From Saccharum officinarum (taxonomy: Eukaryota > Streptophyta > Magnoliopsida > Poales > Poaceae): a stretch of DNA of 64,000 bases. The stretch spans positions 94,592,932-94,656,931 of the forward strand of contig CM036168.1 of the NCBI GenBank assembly GCA_020631735.1. The letters run 5' to 3'. The notes beneath the pieces are model-generated. The model was not told the DNA's origin and did not search any database. It saw only the letters and a program-made list of their open reading frames with translations. The translations under genes and the position numbers were made by a program. Positions 1 through 10,568 of this stretch are shown piece after piece (position 1 is the stretch's first letter; each line of letters opens with the position of its first letter).

Positions 1-300
1 CCTCCAACATATAGAGGGGGTGATCTTATCGTAGTAGGAAACCTCTAAGGTGTAATCTTCTAGTTTCTCATGAGTTCGGATCGGAATCCATAAAACTTCA
101 CTTGAAGAGGGGACGTCGGAACTTACGATGCATGTTGAAAGTTCCGACAGCCTCATTCCTCACGGCGTACGTCGGAACTTATGATGTGGGGCAACCGATA
201 AAATGACAGTTTTGGGCACTTCGGAACTTTCGGTAGGAGTTGAAACTTCCGATGCTTCTGATAACCCAACAAATTTCTAGGTCCAAATCCAACCTCTCCT
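1..300. repeat. Repetitive DNA with short GGAACTT/AAGTTCC motifs
   Basis: The motif GTCGGAACTT or its complement (AAGTTCCGAC-like) recurs several times in both orientations near 117-270. The left end also has a run reading tagagggggtgat, which resembles the start of the repeat at the right end of the window. This style of repeated short motif is common in LTRs of large grass retrotransposons, but no LTR boundary is visible, so the class is not assigned. Confidence 0.35.
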
Positions 301-1257
301 GGCCCTTTTTGCTGTCAATATATGCCCTATATTTTCAAAGTAAAGCATGTGCAAGTTTTAAACACACGTGACATCAATAGCAGCGTTGTCAAGCCATCGG
401 CTATTTATTTAGTATTCTATAAGAGCAATGCATGCATCGGTCATTCCTTTTACTTTGAACCCTTGATTTCATAGCAATTCACAAGATTTTGAATCATGCT
501 GCCCGATGACAGTGAGAGCGCATCTGAGCATTTCCCGGCGGAGTTGCAGGGCTGGCTGGTAGCGCAGGCTCTGCAGGGGCCGGCCGGCACTGGGCAGCAG
601 GACGAGGCGCGCGTGCATGTCATGGCCATGGGCCGTCGTCGTCGTCGTCGTCCGGATCGATGTTTGCATCGGTGAAGGGTGGTGATCCGAAAGTGGCGGG
701 GAAAGGCAGGCGGATCCCACTGATTGACGCATCGCTGCTGTCGTCTTATGATTTGCGGCCGTGGATGTGACGTTTGACTGCTCCCGCGCCGCTACTACCT
801 TCCATCCGTCCCTGCACTGCAGCTGCTGTTTCTGTTTCCTCTCTTCCACACGCAACGCAGGGGCAGGACGCAGCAGCATGCACACGAGCGCGCCGGCCAG
901 AGCCAGCCCGCATCTGCTCACGGAGACCGAGGCCGAGACGGCAAGACCACCGCACGCACGCCTCCCGATTTCCGCCGCCCCGCGCGGCCGGCCGGCGTAC
1001 CGTATCCCACACATCACGTCGCTCACCGGCCGGCCAGGGCCATCACTGACTTTCACTCCTTTTACTGGACCGTACCGTACTCCTGTATGTACTCGTAATG
1101 TCAGTACGTGCGTGTCACCATCTCCATCTCCTGCCGTGCGTGCGCACGTCGTGTACGTACAGAGATATAGCAGCCTGGGGGACTGGGAGCGAGGCATGCA
1201 TCCATCACCCATCCACCCATGACATGGACGTCGTAGCTACCCGGCCATTCCTTTTGA
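301..1257. other. Intergenic, GC-rich, no supported gene
   Basis: The stretch is rich in GC, CGTACG and GTC trinucleotide runs. A long minus-strand open frame (469-1212) has low-complexity composition and no recognisable domain, so it is not called. It could be promoter or untranslated DNA of a gene outside the window. Confidence 0.4.
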
Positions 1258-1478
1258 AGGGTGTTTTGGTTCTAGGGCACCAGCTGCCACGCCACAGCTT
1301 GCGGCAGCCACACTTATTTTAGTGGTTGTTTGGTTAGTGAGTAACTGAAGGCAGCCACAGCTTTTACACGGTAAAACATACAGCATTCTCGCCACAGTTT
1401 GTGGCGTGCATGTCCGCCATAGGCTGTGGCGCCGCCACACTTTGCTATGGTACTTTATGGCTGGCATCCAAACAGCCT
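1258..1478. mobile_element. MITE-like element (AGGGTGTTTTGGTT ends)
   Basis: The ends are imperfect inverted repeats: the left reads AGGGTGTTTTGGTTC and the right, complemented, AGGCTGTTTGGATGCC. The interior repeats GCCACAGC / GCTGTGGC segments. It is about 220 bp with no coding capacity. The element at 5149-5370 has the same ends and interior style, so the two look like one family. No clear target duplication was found. Confidence 0.5.
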
Positions 1479-1499
1479 CATGTTCACCTCGTAGGTTTG

Positions 1500-1830
1500 G
1501 CTACAAACAACGACAAACATTAACAAAGCTTTTTAGTCCGGCTAGATTTGACTAAAGTCAAAATATTATAAATGCTACCCTGGCATTTCTTTTGACACCT
1601 TATCTGATGTTTACCTCTGCTCACTTCACTTCCTTTCAAAAAGAGAGATCTTATATGTTTGGCTAAAGTCAAACTGTTATAAATTTCGTCAAATTTACAG
1701 AAAAACTCATCAATATTTATGATACCAGATGAGCACCATGCATTTAGGTGTCATAAATATTGATATTTTTTCTCTACAAACTTAGTCAAACCTATGATAG
1801 TTTGACTCTTTGACTAAACCTCTCTGTTGT
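1500..1830. repeat. AT-rich MITE-like repeat with TTTGACTAAAGTCAAA motifs
   Basis: Segments related to GGCTAAAGTCAAA occur in direct and inverted form around 1545-1560, 1660-1680 and 1795-1820, as in degenerate grass MITEs. Exact ends cannot be fixed. Confidence 0.35.
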
Positions 1831-2097
1831 CCCTACTCCTCCAATCGTTTCATGCGTCGGGCATATTTCGCATACCAGTTCTTGAGTACTCCATATATAC
1901 CACTATACAAGTGTAGTCCAAGTGTGGTGTACTAGTCCCTCCATCCCATCAAAAAAAACCTTTGTCCTATAAAGAAAGAAAGACACACACATATATATAT
2001 ATATAGCACAGTTTATCACTGTCCACTAGTACTTTTTTTTATACAGGCTATACAAATCATTTTGCTAGATCTTTAATTTGGGCTACAGATCCTATAA

Positions 2098-2262
2098 GAC
2101 TACCCGCAGGGGTACTCTAAAGGATACTCTAAAGTTTTAGAGTATGAATATAAAGTATAAACTGCTGCACTGGATACTCTAAAACGATACTCTATACTTT
2201 CTTTCACTCTATATTTAGAGTAGTACAGTGCTTACTCTATAGTGGGCAGTGGCGGGCCCCAC
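2098..2262. repeat. Snap-back repeat of TACTCTAAA units
   Basis: About 165 bp in which (A/G)TACTCTAAA and its complement TTTAGAGTA alternate at least eight times, with edges resembling ACTACCCGC and the complement of GTGGGCAGT. It can fold on itself and resembles a small non-autonomous MITE. Confidence 0.45.
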
Positions 2263-2531
2263 TAGCTAAACAAAGGAAAAAAATGCTATAACTCACAAAC
2301 CAAAAATCCAAATTAAATTTTGATTGCACCATTAAATTCGTCTCAATAAATCCTTCAAAACTAGATCACACATGGATATATTTAGATAAAGTGACAAGTG
2401 GGTCCCAAAGTGGATAGAGGATGATATAGATGATGAATGGGTGCGGGAGAATTAAGTATAGAGGAGAGAATCTTACTGACTAGAATGTATGGAGAATGAA
2501 TATAGAGGTCCATGAGTGATGCCTTTACTTT

Positions 2532-2550
2532 GGGGGGGGGGGGGGGGGGG
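2532..2550. repeat. Homopolymer run of 19 G
   Basis: An uninterrupted G tract follows TTTACTTT and precedes CGCAGGCGG. It can form G-quadruplexes, and its length is the kind most easily miscounted in sequencing. Confidence 0.95.
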
Positions 2551-3752
2551 CGCAGGCGGCACGTGTGGTTGGTTGCATATAGTGTAAGCTCTGCATTAAT
2601 ATATTGGACCCATCGTATGGTTGCATATAGTGTTAGCTCGCATTTGTTTGCAGGAAATAATTCAGGACTAATCATGCATATGGGCGCATCGAGAACCGGC
2701 CGAGCAGAAATGAAAAAAAATAAAAGAACAACTCCATGAAGGAAGGAAAGCACGCAGGTCATGTGGGTCATCAGTCCTCTGATCTGCATGCATGCGGCGA
2801 GACCATCGTCCACCCAGACACGGACGCACGTACCAGAACCAGAGGCAGAGCACGCACTGGGACTGGGCGCAAAGTACAGTGGAAGCAGAGGGTTGGGGGT
2901 CTCCCCATGCCATGTTTCACGACACATCTCTCCGCTTTCCTAATTTCACGTCCTGTCAAGCTGTAGCACGGGAAAAGTTGTTGCCTGCCCTGCCGCTTAT
3001 GTGCCTGCTGCGGTGCTGCCGCTGCCGGATACAGTAGTAGATAGATGAAGAGAGGTCGGTCAGCAGCGGCTGAGCCAAGCCAAGAGGCCGACCGCTCCCT
3101 GCGCCACCCATATGCCCATGCCTGCTCGTGCTTGCATTGCACTCCTCCTCCTCCATATTGGCATTTGGCAAAGCAACCTTGTCCGTCGTCCCCATGTCAT
3201 GCTTCGTGTTCTTCTGCATTCAGCTCCGTTTGCACGTACGCCGTATGTACGTCTGGAAGTGCAAGGGTATACGTACGCATCATATCGGTGCATGTGCATG
3301 CACTGGGTTGTGTAGTAGGAGTACGTACGTAGTAGTGCGCACTCACAAACCAAAGCAGCCACGCATTGCATTGCATTGCATGCACTTGGAGAATGGAGAA
3401 GGAGGCGGCCGTGGTCAGTCTGCAAGGCAGCTGCTGAGCTGCACCTGGTCCGGCGCGGCCGGCCGGCCAGGTCATGTCGCCCGTTTGCTGGGCGTGGGTC
3501 CTCCGATCCTGGCCCTCACTGTCAGGTCACACTTGTGCTGACTTCGTGTCCATGGCCATGGCCATGGACGGGCGACGTCTGATGGATCGACCGACCTGAA
3601 ATCGCTCCATTCCATCAGATCGATCAGAGCTTGTAGGCACCCGCGCGTGCGTGTCGAGCCCCGTGCGGCACTGCATGTGGCGCGCCCGCCAATTCCGAGG
3701 ACACCCCCACCGCACGAGCACCAACTTATTAACAGCTCCAAGTCAAGATTGC
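2551..3752. other. Intergenic, no supported gene
   Basis: Mixed GC content with many CGTACGTA and GCATGCAT runs. Open frames on both strands are short, overlap one another and match no family I know. Confidence 0.4.
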
Positions 3753-3848
<96 letters not shown>

Positions 3849-3866
3849 TGGTGGTGGTGGTGGTGG
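3753..3866. repeat. Compound microsatellite (ATG)32-(TGG)6
   Basis: Thirty-two uninterrupted ATG units (3753-3848) run directly into six TGG units (3849-3866). Plus-strand reading gives poly-Met or poly-Asp frames, which are artefacts of the repeat and not genes. Confidence 0.97.
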
Positions 3867-3880
3867 TGCAAAGTTAACCA

Positions 3881-3899
3881 GCTAGCTAGCTAGCTAGCT
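3881..3899. repeat. GCTA tetranucleotide microsatellite
   Basis: Nearly five perfect GCTA units, 15 bp downstream of the compound ATG/TGG repeat. Confidence 0.9.
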
Positions 3900-4370
3900 T
3901 ATTATTAGCTGGTGCCCAGACTGATGGATAAGATAGGTTTTACTGCATCCTAGTACACTGCGACGCATGTAGTAGTCCTCCCTTTGTTGCCGAAATGGAT
4001 GTAATCTCGCTTCTCATATAGTAATTCTAACTTTAGTTAACCAAATATATGTACAATAATTAAAGTGCCAATATTTATGAAGTGTGATTAATCATGGAAC
4101 ATTTTTCACAATAAACTTATTTAAAGATACAAATATTGACAATGCTATTTTCAACAAACCTAATTAAATTTAGAATTGCTTGATTCCTCGGAATTGCTAT
4201 ATTTCAGTTGTCCAATTTTTTTAGAAATTTCTGGATCTTACACAAGCAACTAGTACACCTAAAAGGACAACTCACAAGTGACAAGTGACCATTTTTTCTA
4301 TAGGCAGATTAGACAATGACAAAATTGCATGAAAATCAATCATCCGATACATAAGAGAAGTGTATAAGTA
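3900..4370. other. AT-rich intergenic DNA
   Basis: A MITE-like section (about 4010-4150) contains AACTTTAGTTAACC and tandem AATATTTATGA / CAAATATTGAC segments. No gene is seen. Confidence 0.35.
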
Positions 4371-4831
4371 TAGATGGCCATATGGCCCAAGGGCTATGGG
4401 CATGGCCTAGGGCCTAGCAATTTGGGCCAGCCCATACACAATGGTCGTCGTACTTGTGCCAGCTCGGCCTAATAGGAGGGTCGTGCCTGGGCCGTTCCCT
4501 CAACATGCGGCGTGTCGGTCTGACCCGGCATGATTAGATCTCGCCTATATAAAATATGTCCCAACCCCTAAACCCTAGCCCCCCCAACCCACCCCCACAC
4601 TCACATCCCACATGTCGCACCCCTTCGGCTCTCTTCTGTTTGGTCCGACCACGACTTCACCGACTTCCCTCGCATCTCGAGTTATCAACCCGGACTTCAT
4701 TCCCCTCCCAACCCAAGCCCTAAACAGTTGTGCCAGGACCATAGGCGCAGCCCGTGGGTGGGCACAGCATGGCCCAATGATTTGGAACTGACCTGTCATC
4801 AGGCAGACCAATCGGTCTATTTGACCATCTA
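4371..4831. mobile_element. Non-autonomous hAT-like element
   Basis: Terminal inverted repeats are TAGATGGCCATATGGCCC at the left and, complemented, TAGATGGTCAAATAGACCG at the right. The 8-bp flanks TATAAGTA and TATGTGTA agree at 6 of 8 positions, consistent with an old hAT target duplication. The interior is rich in GGGCC/GGCCC and has AAACCCTAA. There is no transposase. Confidence 0.6.
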
Positions 4832-4904
4832 TATGTGTAAGTATATGTGATTTGGCATGAAACTACTGTAGTCAGGTATATATGCAGCGACACACACAAT
4901 ACAC

Positions 4905-5130
4905 ATCTTTATTTGCCCACCGACCTAAGTTTGGTTGAACTAAATTTTAGGTTAACTAAAATATAGGTGACTAAAATTTAGTTCACAGTGTTTGGATGTA
5001 TGGACTAAAAGTGAACTAAAAGCAAAAAAAAACCCTAGTTATAGACTCATAGTCACCTTTTAGCTCAAGCAATTGACTAATGGCTAGTTGGGCTGGGAGC
5101 TAAAGTTTAGTTCACTTTTATGTTTGGATG
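4905..5130. mobile_element. MITE-like AACTAAA repeat
   Basis: Multiple GAACTAAA / TTTAGTTC inverted copies and the phrase GTTTGGATGT resemble grass Tourist-type MITEs. Ends are not exact and no coding is present. Confidence 0.4.
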
Positions 5131-5148
5131 TTTAGGCCTAAAGTCCCT

Positions 5149-5370
5149 GGGGTGTTTGGTTCGCCACCAACGCTCGCCACACCTAACTTGCGACTGCCAC
5201 GGTACCTTGGCTGGTGTTTGGATTGCATAAAAGCTGTGGCAGCCACATATCCTTTCTAGTTCACTTGTTCTCTAATTTTAGGCAAGGTTATGGCGACCTT
5301 TTTCTCCACCACACTTCTGTGGCGGTGCCACAACTTATATGGCTAGTAATTGCCAGAAACAAACAGCCCC
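5149..5370. mobile_element. MITE-like element, second copy of the 1258 family
   Basis: Ends are GGGGTGTTTGGTTC and, complemented, GGGGCTGTTTGTTTC. The interior has the same GCCACA / TGTGGC segments as 1258-1478. Length is 222 bp and non-coding. Confidence 0.55.
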
Positions 5371-6398
5371 TTAAAAGACTAAAGTTTAGAAGGGGTTGTC
5401 TAAACATGCCCTAATGCAACCACCAATAGTAATTGATGTCTGGATCCACGAGCACGCATCAGGTGCGACATCTATCGCCGGTGGAGCACGGGGGTAGTAC
5501 AACGAGCGACGATGGCGACGACAGGTAGGGCAAAGGCATGATGACCGCACATGCACATGCGACTAAAATGGACCGTGTCAGATCAGCCGTCAAATCATAT
5601 CTATCGCCAAGGCACACACAGACTCAGTCGTCCGCTCGCTCGCTGGCTCGACGGACGTTGCGCGGCTAGCAACCGGCGGCCGGAGCCGGACGGGAAACGC
5701 CCGCCGGCCATTCGCAGCCGTACGTACGTACGTGAATGACCCAACAAACCCCAGCTGTCTCCATCACGCATGCTCGCTCGCCCGTGGCCGGTCACCGCCG
5801 ACGTACACGACGCCGACGTCACTGCGCGCACGCAGAGGCAAATGGCAATACACCGCCCCAACCACCGGCCTGCAGTGGCACCGCTGCCGCACGCACGCTG
5901 TGACGTGACGTGACATGAGTGAGTGACTCCGCGTCCGTGTACGTAATACTGTCATCTTCACGCATCTCTAGAAGGATATGGTACGCCCTACACACACGTA
6001 CCGTAGCTGGCGATGGAGGTCGAGCAACAAGAAGCGTCTGCGTCACTGCGTGCATGCCGCTGCCGGCCGGAGTTGAATACGTACGGCCGGCGTGTAGGAA
6101 GCATGGTGATAGAGCTAGGCGGGTCAAGATCAGAAAGTGGACGACGATCCATGCATCGAGTCGATGGACAAAAAAGTACTAAGCTACAGTGAATGGCCAT
6201 GCATGGCCCAATGCAAAAGGCGGAGCAGTGAAGGTATAGCTGCTGCTGTAGTGCTGTACGGAAGCAACAAGCTGTGTATGTAGATATATACTCGTACCTC
6301 CTACGTATAGAAGTGGGTGGTGGTAAGTGAGTGAGTGAGAGTGACAGTAGAGGGCCGGGGCATCAACTACTGTAGAAGAAAGAGAGGTAGATGGCCAA
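5371..6398. other. Intergenic, GC-rich, no supported gene
   Basis: CGTACGTACG runs and TATATA-type segments (about 6283) are present, but no open frame with recognisable sequence. Confidence 0.4.
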
Positions 6399-6665
6399 GG
6401 CCCTGTTTAGATGCCAAATTTTCCTCCAAATTTTACTATGCAAAAAGAAGATTCCTCGTCACATCAAAATGACGGCACATGCATGGAATACTAAATGTAG
6501 ATGAAATCAAAAACTAATTGCACAGTTTTGTTGTACTTTGCGAGACGAAGCCTAATTAGTCAATGTTTGGATAATTTTTACCAAATAAAAATAAAATGCT
6601 ACAGTGTGCTACAGTGAAACACAGTAATTCGGCCGGCTCCAATTTAGGCCAACTAAACCAGGCCC
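6399..6665 (+). mobile_element. hAT-type MITE (GGCCCTGTTTAG family), copy 1
   Basis: The left end GGCCCTGTTTAGATGCC pairs with the right end, complemented GGGCCTGGTTTAGTTGGCC. The interior has landmarks found in the other copies here: AAAAAGAAGATTCC, GCATGGA(A/G)TACTAAAT, GATGAAATCAAAAACTAATT, GAGAC(G/A)AA and TGCTACAGTG. It is 267 bp and carries no coding. Confidence 0.8.
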
Positions 6666-8051
6666 AAGGCAATGGGTCAATGACGAGCGAGGCGATTCTC
6701 TCTTTTCTGAAACGGGCGACCGTGCGAGATGTCGGCGTCCGATGTTGCACGTGTCGACCACACCATGGGCTACCACGTGCGCGTGCGTCCGTGCCAGAGC
6801 CAGACCCTGCAGGCGCGCATGCCTACTACTATACCGGCCGGTACTATACCAGCTAGTAACTGCCAGTTCCACCAGCCGGCCGGGGTGCTTTCTATCGGTT
6901 GTTGCAGCCATATGCCATTATATGTATCCTGCACCAGAGCGCTTTGTTGCAAAAACTAGTAAAGGCCGGCCGTGAGCAACATGGTCGTGACATTATTTTT
7001 GTCAAGCACGCACTGTGCTGCCTCTTTCATTTTATGTTACCACAGCTATACATCATCTCAGTGTCGATAGAAATTCAGACTGCTTGCAACGTCGTACGTA
7101 CTAGATGATAAGACCCCATATATTTGCCTGCCCATCGAGATGGATATCTTTTTGCTTTTAGAAAAGGAATCTGATATTACTACTGCTGTATGCGCACGGA
7201 GGATCCCTGTGTTGTGTTGTGTTGTGTTCTTCTCTCGGGCAGCAGGGTACGCAGGGATGGGCATGTCCAGGTCAGGTCAGTTCTGATGACAAGTCCCATC
7301 AAATAGCGCTAATCCCAAGCCATTCCATGCCATGACGTTGGTGACGAATTGATTTCCTTTGTCAGCGGCGAGGTGGGTCCCCTCTCCCTGTGTTGTACTA
7401 CATCTCTCCTCTCTCTCTCTCTACCACGGTGTAGCACTCTTCAACCTTTTGCCTTTTGTTGCTTTATCTGTGCAACTTTGCTAGCTCTTGCTTCGTCCAT
7501 GATCCATCCATCTCTAAAACTAAAAACATCGTTCATCTACCATGATCCATCTCTTTTCCTCACCCCCAACAGGCCAACAAGGTGTACCCACACGTACTAG
7601 TATATGATTGTTGGCATGAAATCTGATGGTTGCTTGCATGGCACTTGGTTAGATCGACCATAAATAAATATAATCATTGTTGCTGGTGGCTTTGTTGTCA
7701 AAATGAACAAGATACGGCCGGTCTCTCTCTCACACTAATAAAGGGCTCTCTTTTGGTTTTCCATATCTATGCATGATAGATAGATGCGTGTGTGTGTTAG
7801 GTGCAAAAGTGGCAGCTTTATTTGTTCTTTGCTCAATTTGCTTTTTCCCACTTTATTTGTCCAGCTTTCAGTCGTACTTTGGAACCAGTAACAGTACTTG
7901 CTCCATGTGGGAGCTTTAAACCTGACAAAATCAGTTATAAAATCACTACACTTTTGAAATATGGCCAATTATGAACTTATTATGGTACTCCATCCTTCGT
8001 TTCATCAATAATATTTTGTCATTCTAAAAATTCGACTTCTTCTCAGTTTAC
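6666..8051. other. Intergenic, no supported gene
   Basis: Short unrelated open frames only. A (GTGTT)n stretch lies near 7210-7226 and a CTCTCTCT run near 7408-7422. The 5' boundary of the LINE that follows is diffuse. Confidence 0.4.
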
Positions 8052-9331
8052 TTGTCATTCTCACATTTCAAAAGCAACCCTAACTCAGTGCCCTTCATCA
8101 ACGTAGAAGATTGCTTGGGGTGGGCTTTTGAATACTTACATCAGTGCCATCACTTAAAGAGGGAAATCATCATTCTCAAGTTAGATTTTGAGAAAGCATT
8201 TGACTTGATAGAGCATGCAGCCATCATTGAAATGATTAGAGCTAAAGGTTTTCCACTTAGGTGGATTAGATGGACTGATGAGATCCTTTCCTCTGCTACA
8301 TCATCAGTGCTTTTTAATGGAGTTGCTGGTAAAGAGTTCAAATGTAGAAGAGGTGTAAAGCAAGGGGATCCTCTATCCCCCCTCCTTTTTGCTATTGTAG
8401 CTGACCTTCTTCAGAGTGTCATAAACCATGAGTATGAACAAGGGAATCTACATCCTCCCTTTCCACAGAGCCAGGAAATCTGATTTCCTATAGTGCAGTA
8501 TGTTGATGACACTATTTTTGATTATGCAAGGGTGTGAGGCCCAGCTACTTCACCTCAAGGAAATTCTACAAAATCTTGCATTGTCTAGTGGGCTGAAAGT
8601 TAATTACCACAAATCATGTCTAGTCCCAATCAATATGGGACATGAGAAAGCTTCATCTCTTGCTGCTATCTTTGGCTGTGTTGTTGGATCTTTCCCATTC
8701 ACCTACCTTGGTTTGCCCATGGGCCTCACCAAGCCCCAGGTGAGAGATTATGCTCCTCTAATTTGCATAATTGAAAGAAAATTATCTGCTAGCTCTCAGT
8801 TCCTATCTTATGCTGGTAGACTCCAACTGGTGAATTCAGTGATCTCCTCCTTGCCCACATATTACATGTGCTCCCTTAAGCTGCCAGTCACTGTTATTGA
8901 GATAATTGATAAGCATAGGAAAAACTGCCTATGGAGAGGCAGTGAGTTTAGGAAAAAGGGTTACAATTTAGCAGCTTGGGATTTGGTCAGGAGGTCAAAG
9001 AGCAAAGGTGGATTAGGTGTTATTAATCTGAGCTTACAGAATGATGCACTCTTAATGAAACAATTGGATAAATTCTATAGAAAGGAGAATGTCCAATGGG
9101 TTAAGCTTATCTGGGAAAAGTATTACTGTGGTAATGTTCCTCATCTTGCAAGAGAAAAAGGATCATTTTGGTGGAAGGATATCTTGAGGATGCATGTTCA
9201 ATACAGAGGGGTTGCAATTTGCATTCCTAACAGAGGGGACACGGTCAGCTTCTGGAGTGATCTCATTGATGGAAGAATCCATTCTCAGGTGTTCCCTAAC
9301 TTATTCCACTTTGCAAAAGAGCCTGGCATTT
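8052..9331 (+). pseudogene. L1-type LINE, reverse transcriptase part (5'-truncated)
   Basis: The translation is the central and C-terminal part of a plant non-LTR retrotransposon reverse transcriptase. Visible motifs are [10 protein letters not shown], the [15 protein letters not shown] finger-palm block, the active-site YVDD (8499-8510), TYLGLPMG and the thumb segment beginning LSYAGRLQLVNSVISSLP. The apurinic endonuclease domain is missing, so the copy is 5'-truncated. It is dead: TGA at 8481-8483 lies just before YVDD and a frame change follows within about 20 bp of it. At 9331 the coding sequence is cut by a Gypsy element and resumes at 18175. The element would have copied its own RNA into the genome by target-primed reverse transcription. 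Confidence 0.9.
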
Positions 9332-9439
9332 TGTCGGTACCAACAGTACGGGGGTACCCACACCTATCGCCAAAAAACTAACACGACCGAAACCGCAATA
9401 AAAGATAGCCCGCCTTGACCGCGTATCCAGTCAGTCTCG

Positions 9440-9590
9440 TATGAGGCCCGCTCGACGGAGCGCCTCGACCGCGTCCCGGCTCCGACTCGTACGAGGCCCG
9501 CTCGACGGAGCGCCTCGACCGCGCCTCGGCTCCGACTCGTACGAGGCCCGCTCGACGGGGCGCCTCGATCGCGCCCCATCCCGTGCCGCA
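9440..9590 (+). repeat. Three 50-bp tandem units in the LTR U3 region
   Basis: GAGGCCCGCTCGACGG recurs at 9443, 9493 and 9543, an exact 50-bp spacing. The 3' LTR has the same three units at 17111, 17161 and 17211. Tandem units upstream of a TATA box are a typical place for LTR enhancer repeats; function is inferred only from position. Confidence 0.9.
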
Positions 9591-10180
9591 AGGTACCTCG
9601 ACAACGCTCCGACCCGCGCAAGGCTCGACCGCCCGCTGGGGAGAACTCCGACTCGCGTGAGCCCGGACCGAGCACCTCGACACCTTTTCTTTACCTATCC
9701 CAGGACAAAAGCCATAGCATTCAATGCGGTTACCTACTACCACCTACCGGCATGGCTGCGGCCAGGATTGACGTGGGAACAATACCCGTGTCAGATCTCA
9801 CTGTTTTACCGCCCATCCCGTGATGGGAGGTGAAACCCGTCACTATACCCACCTTACCGTGCACTGTTCACCAACAATCACCCTCGAGGGAGGATAAGAC
9901 AAGGCCCGTTCTCCGCGATATCGAGGGTTTGGCTTTATCCATCCGGCCTCGACCCGGCCTCGACCCGACCTCGACCCAACCTCGACGCTCGGCATAGTTC
10001 AACGGCAAGAGAAGGACGGTATGGCACGGCGCTCCGAGTCATTTCGCCATCTTGTCTCCCACAACGTCAGGGTGTCCAGGGATGGCCGGCCATTCCCCAG
10101 GCATGTCGCTACAGTCAACTCAACAGGAATCGACAAAACATCACCTCAAGGCTCCTCGTCGTCTTGGCCTCCTCTCACCC

Positions 10181-10187
10181 TATAAAA
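10181..10187 (+). promoter_or_regulatory. LTR TATA box
   Basis: TATAAAAGGG follows CTCACCC, about 320 bp before the LTR end. It is conserved at 17849 in the 3' LTR. It fits the element's own promoter. Confidence 0.65.
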
Positions 10188-10509
10188 GGGCAGGCCAGGG
10201 CTCAACGGAGGGGGGGGGAAGAAGACGAAACAAAAAAAATAAGACAAGAGATCGACATCTCAAGCAACCACCTTTTTCCTCTTTTCTCTTTGAGACTTGG
10301 GCTCGACACCCTCTCTCGCATGCTTGTAACCCCTACACGAGCACCTCGGTGCAAGGAAATACAAACATCTCCCCCCGCTGGACGTAGGGCCTTCTTTTGC
10401 CCGAACCAGGATAAACCCCCGTGTGTTCTCCTTGCATCACCATCCAGGAAAGAGACACGCAGCATTTACTCGTTGGTTTAGGACCCCCTCGGGTCCGAAC
10501 ACCGACAGT

Positions 10510-10527
10510 TGGCGCGCCAGGTAGGGG
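10510..10527 (+). other. Primer-binding site
   Basis: TGGCGCGCCAGGTAGGGG lies 2 bp after the 5' LTR. It starts with TGG, as required to pair with a tRNA 3' CCA end. The tRNA species was not identified. Confidence 0.7.
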
Positions 10528-10568
10528 AACGCTGCGTGCAAACGTCGCTTTCTCGCCTTTCTTCCTAG

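Larger units (their letters stand above)
9332..10507 (+). repeat. 5' LTR of Tat-type element
   Basis: It is 1,176 bp, beginning TGTCGGTACCAACAGTA and ending GTCCGAACACCGACA, and nearly identical to 17000-18174 (1,175 bp). It contains a TATA box at 10181 and three 50-bp tandem units at 9440-9590. Confidence 0.95.

Noticed and set aside
469..1212. 247-codon minus-strand open frame
   Set aside because: Low-complexity composition (Arg, Thr and Ser runs from CG-rich repeats), no domain, and overlapping frames on the other strand are equally open.
3647..3893. Plus-strand frames with poly-Asp or poly-Met
   Set aside because: They are the direct reading of the ATG/TGA/GAT microsatellite in different frames.
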